Part shown: positions 18,731 through 30,124 of the stretch, in pieces | Numbering within the stretch: the stretch's first letter is position 1 | Layout: each line of letters opens with the position of its first letter | Assembly (NCBI RefSeq): GCF_001570365.1 | Contig: NZ_BBYK01000039.1 | Span: forward strand, 1 to 64,000 | From: Microtetraspora fusca | GTDB lineage: Bacteria; Actinomycetota; Actinomycetes; Streptosporangiales; Streptosporangiaceae | Direction of reading: 5' to 3' | DNA length: 64,000 nt | Position numbers and translations under genes: made by a program | Notes under the pieces: model-generated | Told to the model about the DNA's origin: nothing | What the model saw: only the letters and a program-made list of their open reading frames with translations | The model's database searches: none

Positions 18731-19842
18731 CGGCCGGCCCCCGTCTCAGCGCCGTTCTCGAAGCTCGCCAGGTATGCCAGGTACTGCTCCCGCTCCTCGT
18801 CCACCAGGGCGTGCGGGCCGCCGTACACGTGGTCGAACATCGCCTGGGGTTCGGGGTCGGGCAGTTCGAGGCAGCGCCGGCGCACGTCCTTGCCGAGCGC
18901 GTCGGCCTCGGCGTCGACCTTCTCGAAGAACTCCTGGTCGGCGAGCTGGTTCTTGAACAGGTACGCCTTGACCCGCTCGATCGGGTCCTTCAGCTTCCAC
19001 GCCTCCAACTCGTTGGCGACCCGGTAGCGGGTGGGGTCGTCCGAGGTGGTGTGCGCGCCCATCCGGTACGTGAACGCCTCGATCAAGGTCGGCCCCAGAC
19101 CGTTGCGGGCGTCCGCGAGCGCCTTTCGGGTCACCGCGAGGCAGGCGAACACGTCGTTGCCGTCCACACGGATGCCGGGGAAGCCGAAGCCGGAGGCGCG
19201 CTTGTACAGCGGGATGCGCGTCTGCTTCTCCAGCGGCTCGGAGATCGCCCACTGGTTGTTCTGGCAGAAGAACACCACCGGGGCGTTGAACACGGACGCC
19301 CAGATGAAGGACTCGTTCACGTCACCCTGGGACGTGGCGCCGTCGCCGAAGTACACGATCGTGGCGGCCTCGGCGCCGTCGCGCTGGACGCCCATGGCGT
19401 ACCCGACGCCGTGCAGCGTCTGGGAGCCGATGACGATCGTGTAGAGGTGGAAGTTGTGCTCGTACGGGTCCCAGCCGCCGTGGTTGACACCGCGGAACAT
19501 GCCGAGCAGCTTCACCGGGTCGACGTCGCGGCACCAGGCCACGCCGTGCTCGCGATAGGTGGGGAACGCCATGTCGGCGTCGGTCAGGGCCCGGCCGGAG
19601 CCGATCTGCGCGGCCTCCTGCCCGAGCAGCGAGGCCCAGAGTCCGAGCTCGCCCTGCCGCTGGAGGGCGACGGCCTCCAGGTCGATGCGCCGCACCAGGA
19701 CCAGGTCCCGGTAGAGCGAGCGCACCTCCTCGGTGGTCAGCTCGATGTCGTAGTCGGGGTGCTCGACTCGCTCGCCTTCCGGCGTGAGCAGTTGGATGAG
19801 CTCCGGGGGTGCGTCGGCACCACGAGGGGCTTCGGCTGTCAC
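18727..19842 (-). CDS. bkdA: Branched-chain 2-oxoacid dehydrogenase E1 alpha
   Basis: A 371-residue alpha subunit that binds thiamine diphosphate through the GDGATSQGDVNESFI ... NN motif (near residue 180). The phosphorylation-loop region around YRMGAHTTSDDPTRY is present. It decarboxylates 2-oxo acids derived from valine, leucine and isoleucine. First gene of the operon bkdA-bkdB-bkdC; AGGAG precedes the GTG. The 228-bp upstream spacer shows no clear regulator site. A valine dehydrogenase about 27 kb away would supply one substrate. Substrate range (branched-chain versus pyruvate) is inferred from gene organisation. Confidence 0.9.
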   Translation of the reverse strand: MTAEAPRGADAPPELIQLLTPEGERVEHPDYDIELTTEEVRSLYRDLVLVRRIDLEAVALQRQGELGLWASLLGQEAAQIGSGRALTDADMAFPTYREHGVAWCRDVDPVKLLGMFRGVNHGGWDPYEHNFHLYTIVIGSQTLHGVGYAMGVQRDGAEAATIVYFGDGATSQGDVNESFIWASVFNAPVVFFCQNNQWAISEPLEKQTRIPLYKRASGFGFPGIRVDGNDVFACLAVTRKALADARNGLGPTLIEAFTYRMGAHTTSDDPTRYRVANELEAWKLKDPIERVKAYLFKNQLADQEFFEKVDAEADALGKDVRRRCLELPDPEPQAMFDHVYGGPHALVDEEREQYLAYLASFENGAETGAGR

Positions 19843-20070
19843 GTGCCACTCCTGTGCGTCTAGGGCCGCGCGCGTGTGGGGTCGCCACCCGAGTACGGCC
19901 GGGTCCTCACGCGGTCGGCGTCCATGGTGTGAATACCGGCCGCGTATGCGGACATCGTGGCAGAGGCCACTCCCCGCCGCGCAAGCCCCTTCTCGACGCC
20001 CACCCTTCCACGTTCCCCGAACCCCTTGGGCGAACCATGGTCATCAGGTGGGCGCGAGAGGGACTCAGCC

Positions 20071-21690
20071 TCATCCGGCGCGGTACACCACCCGGCCGTC
20101 GATCATAGTCAGCCAGGCGTCCACCCCGGCCAGCTCGTCCACGCCGAGAGTGTCGAGGTCGCGGTCGAGGACGACCACGTCAGCCAGCTTTCCGGGGGTC
20201 AGCGAGCCGATCCTGTCCTCCATCCGGACCGCGTACGCGGCGTCGATCGTGTGTGCGCGCAGCGCCTCGTCCAGGGTCACCGCCTGGTCCGCGCCGATCG
20301 GGCCGCCCTCGCGGGTGCGCCGCCGTACGGCGTTGGCGACGGTCTCCATCGGACGCAGCGAGGAGACGAAAGCGTCGCTGGACAGCACGGGGCGCAGCCC
20401 GGCGTCGATCTCCTCGCGCATCGGCTGGAGGCGGTGGCCCCGCTTCTCGCCGAGCCGCCGGACGAAGTCCGTCCCGCTGTCGAAGAGGAAGTTGGGCTGG
20501 TTGACGGGGATCACGCCGAGCACGGCGAAGTCGCGCACCTGGGCCTCGGTCGGGTGGCCGCAGTGCTCGATGCGGGGCCGGGAGTCGTCGCCGGTGACCG
20601 CCACGGCGGCCCTGATCGCGTCCAGCGCGTAGGACATCGCGAGGTCGCCCTGGGTGTGGATGCCGACCTGCCAGCCCGCCTGGGCGGCCCGCCGTACGAG
20701 CGCGGTGAGCTCCTCGGGCGAGTGGTAGGTGGAGCCGGTGAACTGGCCGTGCTCGCCGTACGGCTCGCTGAAGAGCGCGGTGCCGCCGAGCAGGGTGCCG
20801 TCGGCGTAGAACTTCATCGCGCCGAGGCGCAGCCAGTCGTCGCCGAACGGCCCGGCCAGCCCGATCTCGGCCAGGTCGTCCAGCATGTGCGAGAGCGGCA
20901 TGCAGATCGTGCGGACCGGCAGCGTGCCGGCGGCGCGCGCGGCCCGGTAGATCTTCAGCTCGCGCCGGGACACCTGGGGGTCGCACACGGTGGTCACACC
21001 GGCGGACAGGTACGCCTCGCCCGCGGACGCGAGCCAGGAAAGCAGCTGCTCGGCCGGCAGGTCGGTGTGGAAGTTGGGGCCGTGGCAGCCGATGTCCACG
21101 GCGAGCGGCAGCAGCAGCTCCATCGCGGAGTCGAGCACCATGCCGGTCAGCCGCCCGCCCTCGTCGCGGAGGAAGGCGCCGCCGGCCGGGTCGGCGACGT
21201 CGGCGGTGATGCCCCGCCAGGTCAACGCGGCCGAGTTCACGACGGCCTGGTGCCCCGACACGTGGTAGATGATCACGGGGTGCTCGGTCGTGGCCTCGTC
21301 GATCTGGCGCATCGTCGGGCGGCCCTCGGGGTACTTGGCGTCGTCCATGCCGAACGCCCTGATCCACTGGCCCGGCGGGGTGACCGCGGCCTCGGCGGCG
21401 ATCGCCGCCACCAGGTCGGCCACGCTGCCCACCCGCGGGTAGCGGGCGTCCACCGACACCAGCGACTCGGCGGTGGAGAGCAGGTGGTTGTGCGGGTCGA
21501 TGAAGCCGGGCAGGACGGTGCGCCCGGCCGCGTCGATCACCTCGGCCCCCGGTCCGGCCGCCGCCAGCACCTCCTCGGCCCGGCCCACGGCGAGCACCCG
21601 CCCGTCCCGTACGGCGAGCGCCTCAGCGATCGGCCGAGCCCGGTCCATGGTGCGGACCTTGGCATTGGTGACGACGACGATCGACGACAA
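20071..21690 (-). CDS. Amidohydrolase, YtcJ-like (amidohydrolase family 3)
   Basis: A 539-residue metal-dependent hydrolase. The metal-binding DPHNHLL motif follows the N-terminal beta domain (near residue 67), with later ligands in GIHTQGD and IEHCGH and the catalytic Asp in LSSDAF. Family members hydrolyse amides or cyclic imides; the substrate is unknown. The start is an unusual TTG at 21690, strongly supported by AGGAGGAG 5-8 nt upstream. It lies 70 bp after the transporter gene on the same strand, and a PucR regulator is divergent from the pair. This suggests uptake and hydrolysis of one nitrogenous compound. Confidence 0.87.
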   Translation of the reverse strand: MSSIVVVTNAKVRTMDRARPIAEALAVRDGRVLAVGRAEEVLAAAGPGAEVIDAAGRTVLPGFIDPHNHLLSTAESLVSVDARYPRVGSVADLVAAIAAEAAVTPPGQWIRAFGMDDAKYPEGRPTMRQIDEATTEHPVIIYHVSGHQAVVNSAALTWRGITADVADPAGGAFLRDEGGRLTGMVLDSAMELLLPLAVDIGCHGPNFHTDLPAEQLLSWLASAGEAYLSAGVTTVCDPQVSRRELKIYRAARAAGTLPVRTICMPLSHMLDDLAEIGLAGPFGDDWLRLGAMKFYADGTLLGGTALFSEPYGEHGQFTGSTYHSPEELTALVRRAAQAGWQVGIHTQGDLAMSYALDAIRAAVAVTGDDSRPRIEHCGHPTEAQVRDFAVLGVIPVNQPNFLFDSGTDFVRRLGEKRGHRLQPMREEIDAGLRPVLSSDAFVSSLRPMETVANAVRRRTREGGPIGADQAVTLDEALRAHTIDAAYAVRMEDRIGSLTPGKLADVVVLDRDLDTLGVDELAGVDAWLTMIDGRVVYRAG

Positions 21691-21760
21691 CTCTCCTCCT
21701 CTGAATCGTGAACAGCTGATCGTGCGGGGGGTGACGTGGTGGGGAACGTTCCAGGAGATC

Positions 21761-23080
21761 TCAGGCGGTGGCGGACGCCCGCGCCGTGCTGGCGGCCGGC
21801 GCGTCGCGGTGCCGCGGCGCGATCGCCAGGCAGATCACGCTGAGCGCGCACATGCCGATGAGCAGGCCGATGGCCGGGGCCGGGCCGCCCCCGCCCGCCC
21901 TGACCATGGCGGTGGCGGCGAGCGGCGAGAGCCCGCCGAAGATCGCGCCGGCCACCTGGTACGCCAGGGACATGGCGGTGTAGCGGACCCGCGGGGCGTA
22001 CATCTCGGCCAGCAGGGTCGCCATCGGTCCGTACGTGGCGGACATGGCGAGCCGCATGACGCCCATCAGCAGGAAGATCAGCACGGTGTTGTGCGACCCC
22101 ATCACCATGAACTGGGGGACGGCGAGCGCGGCCACGGCCACCAGGCCGGTGATGACCACGCGACGGCCGCCGAACCGGTCGCCGAGCCAGGCGACGCCGA
22201 GGGTGGCGACCAACTCGACGAAGGCCGCGAAGCTGAGGCCGTTGAGCACGAGCTGCTCGGAAACGCCGACGTCGGGGCCGGTGGCGTACGCCAGCAGGAA
22301 CGTCGTGGCGATGTAGTAGCCGCCGATGGCGACCGGCAGGGCGCCGATGCCGAGCAGGACGGGCACCCACGAGGTGCGCAGGGTCTCCTTGATCGGCAGC
22401 TCGGCCGGGGTCTCGGCCTGCACCTGCTGGAAGACCGGCGACTCCTCGACCTTGAGCCGGATGAACAGGCCGACGAGCACGAGCACGGCGGAGGCGAGGA
22501 ACGGCACCCGCCAGGCCCAGGCGCGCAGCGCCTCGTCGCCGAGCAGCGTCATGAGGCTGAACGCGCCGGTCGCCAGCAGGGCGCCGGCCGAGTTCCCGAG
22601 CTGGGCGAAGCCGCCGTAGAAGGTCTTCTTCTCCTCCGGGGCGTGCTCGACGGCCATGAGCGCGGCGCCGCCCCACTCACCGCCCACCGCGAGGCCCTGC
22701 ACGAAGCGGAGCACCACGAGGATGACGGGCGCGAAGACGCCGATGCTGGCGTACGTGGGCAGCAGGCCGACGATGAAGGTCGCCGCGCCCATCATCAGCA
22801 GCGTGACGACGAGGGCGGACTTGCGTCCCACCCGGTCGCCGAAGTGGCCGAAGACGATGCCGCCGAGGGGGCGGGCGAAGAACCCGACCGCGTACGTCGC
22901 GAACGAGGCCATCACACCGACGAGCGGGTCGGTGGAGGCGGGGAAGAACAGGTCGCCGAACAGCAGGGCGGCGGCCGTCGCGTAGACGTAGAAGTCGTAC
23001 CACTCGATCGTGGTGCCGACGAACGCCGCGAAAGCCGCCCGGCGGGGGGCGCTTGCCGTCGAGGGGGCGCGTCCGTCCAT
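21761..23080 (-). CDS. MFS transporter, metabolite:H+ symporter (MHS) family
   Basis: A 439-residue 12-helix transporter. The N-terminal GTTIEWYDFYVYATAAALLF and the loop 2-3 motif GHFGDRVGRK are hallmarks of the MHS subfamily, which takes up organic acids, betaines and similar metabolites. It likely imports the substrate or precursor of the downstream amidohydrolase. AGGACCAC precedes the ATG. It is divergent from the PucR regulator with 115 bp between, where control would act. The substrate is unknown. Confidence 0.88.
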   Translation of the reverse strand: MDGRAPSTASAPRRAAFAAFVGTTIEWYDFYVYATAAALLFGDLFFPASTDPLVGVMASFATYAVGFFARPLGGIVFGHFGDRVGRKSALVVTLLMMGAATFIVGLLPTYASIGVFAPVILVVLRFVQGLAVGGEWGGAALMAVEHAPEEKKTFYGGFAQLGNSAGALLATGAFSLMTLLGDEALRAWAWRVPFLASAVLVLVGLFIRLKVEESPVFQQVQAETPAELPIKETLRTSWVPVLLGIGALPVAIGGYYIATTFLLAYATGPDVGVSEQLVLNGLSFAAFVELVATLGVAWLGDRFGGRRVVITGLVAVAALAVPQFMVMGSHNTVLIFLLMGVMRLAMSATYGPMATLLAEMYAPRVRYTAMSLAYQVAGAIFGGLSPLAATAMVRAGGGGPAPAIGLLIGMCALSVICLAIAPRHRDAPAASTARASATA

Positions 23081-23195
23081 GTGGTCCTCCGTTGAGCTGG
23101 GAATTCTGCGACCTTAGGGCCACCCGAACACGGGTTAACCTGGGCAAATCGCCCGTCGCGAGTGTTATCAGAGTGCAAACCGCACAGGGGGTCCC

Positions 23196-24815
23196 ATGCC
23201 GCTGACCGTCGCCGACGTGCTCGCCATGCCCGGGCTGGAGGTCCGGTTGCTGACCGGCCAGGAGGGCCTGGGCAACCACGTCCGCTGGGCACACGTCACC
23301 GAGCTGCCCGACCCCGTGCCGTGGCTGCGCGGCGGCGAGCTGGTGATGACCGTGGGCCTCGGGCTGCCGTCGTCGCCGGAGGGGCGGCGCGACTACGTGC
23401 GGCGGCTCGCGGGCGCGCGATGCGCCGCGCTGGCCTTCGCCCTGGACGAGCGGATCACCGCCGTGCCCCCGGAGGTCCTGGAGACGGCGGCCGACCTCCG
23501 GCTGCCCGTGCTCGAGATCATCGGCGTCACCCCCTTCATCGCCGTCGCCGAGGCCGTCGCCCAGTGGCACGCGGACGAGCGCGTACGCGGAGAACGGCGT
23601 GCGGTCGCGGCGCAGGAGGCCATGGCGCGGTCCGCGCTGCGGGCCGGCCCCCTGGGCATCCTGCGCGCGCTGGCAGAGCATACGGGCGGCGAGACACTGC
23701 TCCTGGACCCGCGCGGACGACCTCGCAGCGCCTGCCCGGCCACCTCCGCCCCCGCCGTCTCATCCGCCTCAGGCGGCCCCGGGTCGCCGGGCCGGCCCGG
23801 CTGGCACGCCGAGGCCGTCGCCGCCGTCCGCGACTCCGCCGGGACCCCGCGCCGGGCGATCTCCATCGACCGGGGCGAGCGGGTGCTGCTCGTGCAGAGC
23901 CTCGGTTTCTCCGGCCCGCCGCGTGGCTGGCTCGCCCTTTGGTGCGCGGGCCCGGTCGAGTGGCACGTACGCGTGCTGGCCAACCAGGCGGCCTGCCTGC
24001 TCGCCATCGACCTGATCGGCGCGCACCGGACCCGCACCCGCGCGCACGCGCAGCGCGCGGCGCTGCTCGCCGGGGTGCTGGACGCGGACGAGGCGACGAT
24101 GCCGTACGCCGCCGACCGGCTGGCCGAGGTCTGCCCCATGGCGCCGCCGCCCTACGAGGTCGTGGTCGCGCGCCCCAGGGACCCCGCTCCGGCGGGAGGC
24201 GGCCAGGCGGATCTGGCCGAGGCGGCGATCGACGCGCTGGCCGACGTCCTCGGCGACCCCGCCGCCGAGGAGCTCACCTTCGTCTGCCGCCGCCCCGAGG
24301 GGCTCGTCCTCGTGGTTCCCGAGACGACGCCGCGCCTCGGCCGGGCGCTCGCCGAGCGGCTGACCGCGCTCACCGGGCGGGACATCGCCGCCGGAGCCTG
24401 CCGTGCCGCCGACCTGCGCGAGATCGCCCCCGCCGTACGGCACGCGGCCGCCGTGGCCGGACGGATTCCGGGGGGATACGGGCACGTGGACGAGATGGAG
24501 TCGTGGGCGCTGCTGCGCGACGCGCTCGACCCCGACGGCGCCGGTCGCTTCGCGGAGATCGTGTTGCGCCCGCTGCGCGACCACGACGCGCAGCACGACA
24601 CCGCGCTGCTGCCCACGGTCCGCACGTTCCTCGACTGCGCGCAGAACCTCGAATCGGCGGCGCGACGCCTGCGGGTGCACCGCAACACGCTGCGGATGCG
24701 GCTGCGCACGGCCGAGCGGGTCTCCGGCCGGTCGCTCTCCGACCCCCGGCACCGGCTGGAGTTGTGGCTCGCGCTCTCCCTGGAGGAGATGGTCCCCCCG
24801 GGCCGCCGGGAATGA
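23196..24815 (+). CDS. PucR-family transcriptional regulator
   Basis: A 539-residue regulator. Residues 1-125 form the N-terminal PucR domain (LTVADVLAMPGLEVRLLTG). A GGDEF-like/CdaR middle follows, and the C-terminal helix-turn-helix of the PucR/CdaR type contains NLESAARRLRVHRNTLRMRL (about 483-502). PucR proteins control purine or other nitrogen-compound catabolism. Divergent placement next to an MHS transporter and amidohydrolase makes those the likely targets. The 115-bp intergenic region contains a short GGGC/GCCC inverted repeat, but no operator I can name. Confidence 0.9.
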   Translation: MPLTVADVLAMPGLEVRLLTGQEGLGNHVRWAHVTELPDPVPWLRGGELVMTVGLGLPSSPEGRRDYVRRLAGARCAALAFALDERITAVPPEVLETAADLRLPVLEIIGVTPFIAVAEAVAQWHADERVRGERRAVAAQEAMARSALRAGPLGILRALAEHTGGETLLLDPRGRPRSACPATSAPAVSSASGGPGSPGRPGWHAEAVAAVRDSAGTPRRAISIDRGERVLLVQSLGFSGPPRGWLALWCAGPVEWHVRVLANQAACLLAIDLIGAHRTRTRAHAQRAALLAGVLDADEATMPYAADRLAEVCPMAPPPYEVVVARPRDPAPAGGGQADLAEAAIDALADVLGDPAAEELTFVCRRPEGLVLVVPETTPRLGRALAERLTALTGRDIAAGACRAADLREIAPAVRHAAAVAGRIPGGYGHVDEMESWALLRDALDPDGAGRFAEIVLRPLRDHDAQHDTALLPTVRTFLDCAQNLESAARRLRVHRNTLRMRLRTAERVSGRSLSDPRHRLELWLALSLEEMVPPGRRE

Positions 24816-24875
24816 GCCCGCGCGCCTGCGGATACCCTTGACCGCGACATCGGACACCAGCCCAGGAGGACACCA

Positions 24876-25121
24876 GTGGCGCGCGTCATCGTCGACGTCA
24901 TGCTCAAGCCGGAGATTCTCGACCCCCAGGGCCAGGCGATCGCCCGCGCGCTGCCCCGGCTGGGCTTCTCCGGCGTCCAGGACGTACGGCAGGGCAAGCG
25001 GTTCGAGGTGGAGATCGAGGGCGAGGCCGACGAGGCCGCGCTCGCCGAGGTCCGGAAGATGGCCGAAACCCTTTTGGCCAACACGGTGATCGAGGATTTC
25101 ACCGTTCACGTGGAGCGGTAA
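24876..25121 (+). CDS. purS: Phosphoribosylformylglycinamidine synthase subunit PurS
   Basis: An 81-residue PurS subunit, needed with PurQ and PurL to convert FGAR to FGAM in purine synthesis. The ARVIVDVMLKPEILDPQG start and LGFSGVQDVRQGKRFEVEIEG centre are diagnostic. AGGAGGACACCA places the GTG start. PurQ and PurL follow, but an unrelated ATPase gene with its own terminator lies between, which is unusual. A TACCCT hexamer about 37 nt upstream could be its -10 element. Confidence 0.95.
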   Translation: MARVIVDVMLKPEILDPQGQAIARALPRLGFSGVQDVRQGKRFEVEIEGEADEAALAEVRKMAETLLANTVIEDFTVHVER

Positions 25122-25270
25122 AACAGCACATTCCACACTTCAAAAAGCCGACAAAGCACCTAAGACGTAACATTGGCGCGACCACTGAATAACAGGCGCG
25201 TCATTTTGCGGTTAGCCCGGATTCCTCGGGGAAGCCTTTCACGGTGACCTTCAACACCGGGAGGGGTCCG

Positions 25271-25720
25271 GTGGACATCGAGTTCTCGCTGGCTTTACCA
25301 CGGGATGCGATCGGCATTCCCCTGGTCCGCCGGGTGCTCGGCGACGCGCTGCGTTCGCTGGGCGTGACCGAGAGCTGTGTGTCCGACATTCTCCTGGCGA
25401 CCTCGGAGGCGTGCGCCAACGCCGTACGGCACGGCGGACCCGCCGATCGCTACCGGGTGATAGCGGCCATCGGTGCGGGCCGCTGCGAGGTGCGGATCAT
25501 CGACTGCGGCCACGGGCTCAACGCCATCCCCCGGCAATACCCGCCCGGAGACGCCGAGCACGGCCGGGGCATCCTGATCATGCAGTCGGTCGTGGACGAG
25601 ATCTCCTTCGACATCACGCCGGGCCGCGGCACCACGGTCCGGCTGTCCAAGGAGCTCGCCTGGGACGAGGACGCCGTCGCCCGCTTCCTCACCCTGGACC
25701 GCCAGCTCGCCGCCGTCTGA
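25271..25720 (+). CDS. RsbW/SpoIIAB-like ATP-binding protein
   Basis: A 149-residue HATPase domain of the anti-sigma factor kinase group. The N-box is EACANAVRHGG (near residue 44), the G1 box DCGHGL and the G2 box HGRGILIMQ. Such proteins bind and inhibit sigma factors or phosphorylate anti-anti-sigma proteins. No STAS partner or sigma gene is adjacent. GTG at 25271 is preferred because GGGAGGGG lies 4-6 nt upstream; a GTG at 25244 is possible. The AT-rich 150-bp upstream gap and the downstream terminator indicate its own transcript inside the purine cluster. Confidence 0.87.
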   Translation: MDIEFSLALPRDAIGIPLVRRVLGDALRSLGVTESCVSDILLATSEACANAVRHGGPADRYRVIAAIGAGRCEVRIIDCGHGLNAIPRQYPPGDAEHGRGILIMQSVVDEISFDITPGRGTTVRLSKELAWDEDAVARFLTLDRQLAAV

Positions 25721-25740
25721 CCCGCGCTCCCCCGCGATCG

Positions 25741-25766
25741 ACCGCCCCTCAGATTGGGGCGGTTTT
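25741..25766 (+). terminator. Rho-independent terminator
   Basis: An 8-bp perfect stem (25741-25748 with 25756-25763), 7-nt loop and TTTT run lie 20 nt after the RsbW-like gene. This is the clearest classical terminator in the window, and it separates that gene from purQ. Confidence 0.88.
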
Positions 25767-25871
25767 GGCTTCACCCGATAACCTGAGGCGTACCGCCACA
25801 GACCGCCGCCCATGAATGAGGCGGTGGCGTGGCGCGCCCATGCCTTGGAGGGGAACCGTGGGGGTCCTGTC

Positions 25872-26555
25872 ATGAACGCTGCCCGTGTGGGCGTCGTCAC
25901 CTTTCCCGGAACACTCGACGACCAGGACGCGGCCCGTGCCGTACGGCTGGCGGGAGCCGAGCCGGTGCCGCTCTGGCACGCCGACCACGACCTCAAGGGG
26001 GTGGACGCGGTCTTCCTCCCCGGCGGGTTCTCCTACGGCGACTACCTGCGCTGCGGGGCGATCTCCCGGTTCTCGCCGCTGATGGACGAGCTGATCCCGG
26101 CCGCCCGCGCGGGCCTGCCGGTCCTCGGCACCTGCAACGGCTTCCAGATCCTCTGCGAGGCGCACCTGCTGCCCGGCGCGCTCACCCGCAACGGGGGTCT
26201 GCACTACATCTGCCGTGACCAGGGCATCCGCGTGGAGAACGCGGACACCGCCTGGACGTCCGACTTCGAGGCCGGCCAGGAGATCGTGCTGCCGGTCAAG
26301 CACGGCGAGGGCCGCTACGTGGCGGACACGGAGACCCTCGCCGCCCTGGAGCGCGACGGCCGGGTCGTGTTCCGCTACGTCGGGGGCAACCCCAACGGCT
26401 CGCTCAACGACATCGCGGGCATCACGAACGAGGCCGGGAACGTCGTCGGCCTCATGCCCCACCCCGAGCACGCCGTCGAGGAGCTGACCGGCGCCCCCAG
26501 CGTGGACGGCCGGGGCTTCTTCACGTCCATCCTCAAGAGGCTGGTGAACGCATGA
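25872..26555 (+). CDS. purQ: Phosphoribosylformylglycinamidine synthase subunit PurQ
   Basis: A 227-residue class I glutamine amidotransferase that supplies ammonia to PurL. The nucleophile Cys is in GTCNGFQIL and the His-Glu pair in MPHPEHAVE; the oxyanion region [15 protein letters not shown] is intact. ATG at 25872 gives the normal N-terminus ([14 protein letters not shown]). The stop overlaps an ATG that could start purL. The 100 bp upstream contain a terminator and a second weak hairpin (25802-25825), so a separate promoter is likely. Confidence 0.95.
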   Translation: MNAARVGVVTFPGTLDDQDAARAVRLAGAEPVPLWHADHDLKGVDAVFLPGGFSYGDYLRCGAISRFSPLMDELIPAARAGLPVLGTCNGFQILCEAHLLPGALTRNGGLHYICRDQGIRVENADTAWTSDFEAGQEIVLPVKHGEGRYVADTETLAALERDGRVVFRYVGGNPNGSLNDIAGITNEAGNVVGLMPHPEHAVEELTGAPSVDGRGFFTSILKRLVNA

Positions 26556-26572
26556 GGAGTGGTGAGCGACCG

Positions 26573-28828
<2,256 letters not shown>

Positions 28829-28834
28829 TCCGTG

Positions 28835-29905
28835 TCATCCGCCGGGGCCCGGGTGGCCCCGGCGGACGCCGTACTCCTCCGCGAGACGGCCCAGCAGGGC
28901 GACGAACCCGAGCAGCCACGCCGCGAACGCGATCCACACCTGGACGTTCCCGATGCTGACGAGGGCGGGGATCGCGGCGACCGCACCGAGGTTGTGGCAC
29001 GCCGCGCCGTACATGCCGAGGGGGAAGACGATGCTCCACCATCCCGGCTCGTAGCTGAGCGGGACCCGGTGCCGCACGTGCCGCCACCAGCCGACGAGGA
29101 TGAGCGCGGGATAGAGCCACGTGCCGAAGGCCCAGAAGATCAGCGAGACGTGCGGCGTGAAGAAGCGGGTCGCGAGCGCCGCGGGCGCCGACGTCATGGT
29201 CGCGATCTGGGTGCCGGCGACCGTGCTGATCGCGGTGGCGCCCATCGCCACCCAGTACGGCGGGGTGAGATCCCCCGGCCGGACCGCGTGAACCGCCAAC
29301 CGCAGCGCGACGCAGATCCCGACCAGGCCGTAGAGGCAGACCGAGACGGCCCAGAAAACGAGTGCAAGCAGCGCGAGCACGTCCCGCCCGGCGTCCGCCG
29401 TCCGTTCCAGCGTCGCGGCCAGCACGGCCACGGACTGGCCGCCGACCACCCAGACGAACCAGGTTCCCTCCGCCCCGCCGAGCGGCTCCTGGCCTCTGCG
29501 GCTGAGCACCACCGCCCACGGCACGGCGTAGCCGAGGAGGATCCAGCTCAGCATGCCCACGGCGAGGAGCGCCGTCGCCGTGGTGCCGTGGCCGTCCAGG
29601 GCGAGCCGGGTGCCGAGCACGTTCGTCCCGGCGGTGAACGTGAAGAATCCGAACCCCCGGTGGGGATCGTGCAGGTCGTGCCGGATCTTTCGGGGGAACG
29701 CCGCGACCCGCCACACGGTGAGGGCGAGGAGGACGGCGTAGCAGGCGGCCGCCACCCACATCAGCGCCGCGGACAGCGCGGGCATCCCCGTGGTACGCAG
29801 GTCGATCGAGATGATGCCGGTCGCCATGACCAGGGCGAAATAGGCCGGGTGGAGATCGTGTACGGCACGGCGCAGCGTTTCCCCGGCTCCCGACGGACGC
29901 GTCAC
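28835..29905 (-). CDS. TDT-family (tellurite resistance/C4-dicarboxylate) transporter
   Basis: A 356-residue membrane protein with about ten helices. The HPAYFALVMATGIISID start and the conserved GTNVLGTRLAL segment fit the TehA/Mae1 (TDT) family, whose members act as anion channels or transporters for dicarboxylates, sulfite or tellurite-related ions. The substrate is unknown. The GTG start lacks a strong Shine-Dalgarno. It begins the accessory stretch that separates purSQL from purFM. Confidence 0.83.
   Translation of the reverse strand: MTRPSGAGETLRRAVHDLHPAYFALVMATGIISIDLRTTGMPALSAALMWVAAACYAVLLALTVWRVAAFPRKIRHDLHDPHRGFGFFTFTAGTNVLGTRLALDGHGTTATALLAVGMLSWILLGYAVPWAVVLSRRGQEPLGGAEGTWFVWVVGGQSVAVLAATLERTADAGRDVLALLALVFWAVSVCLYGLVGICVALRLAVHAVRPGDLTPPYWVAMGATAISTVAGTQIATMTSAPAALATRFFTPHVSLIFWAFGTWLYPALILVGWWRHVRHRVPLSYEPGWWSIVFPLGMYGAACHNLGAVAAIPALVSIGNVQVWIAFAAWLLGFVALLGRLAEEYGVRRGHPGPGG
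28839..28865 (+). terminator. purL terminator, inside the 3' end of the opposing gene
   Basis: An 11-bp perfect stem (28839-28849 with 28855-28865) and 5-nt loop lie 10 nt after the purL stop. It overlaps the last codons of the convergent TDT gene, so the sequence serves both as code and as hairpin. Confidence 0.75.
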
Positions 29906-30077
29906 GTGCCCCGCCTCCCTCCGCTCCCCGCCGGATCACGACGCGGCGCGGACCGGCACGCGGGTCATCTCGGGCATACCCCCGCCGCCCCGTCCCTCTT
30001 CCGGCGACGTCCAACCCGTACCGGCCGCCGCCGCAAACATTCCCCACCCTTGAGAGCCCCTCTTCGGCGGGTGGGGG

Positions 30078-30112
30078 GAAGGCCCTCCCGGACGGGGTCC
30101 GGGAGGGCCTTC
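30078..30112. terminator. Terminator after the M6 protease gene
   Basis: A perfect 15-bp stem (30078-30092 with 30098-30112) with a 5-nt CGGGG loop lies 12 nt beyond the M6 protease stop. The rest of 29906-30124 holds only upstream sequence of the TDT gene, with no other gene seen. Confidence 0.85.
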
Positions 30113-30124
30113 GGGGTGCGTGTG

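Noticed and set aside
15086-19842. A RiPP biosynthetic cluster around the PpiC-like protein
   Set aside because: No precursor peptide, radical SAM, cyclodehydratase or export gene lies nearby; the neighbours are the bkd operon and small metabolic genes.
23081-23195. A defined PucR operator between the MHS transporter and PucR genes
   Set aside because: Only a weak GGGC/GCCC repeat is seen; no known PucR consensus could be matched with confidence.
25802-25825. A riboswitch before purQ
   Set aside because: Only a simple 6-bp hairpin with a 12-nt loop is present; no purine or PRPP aptamer core could be matched.
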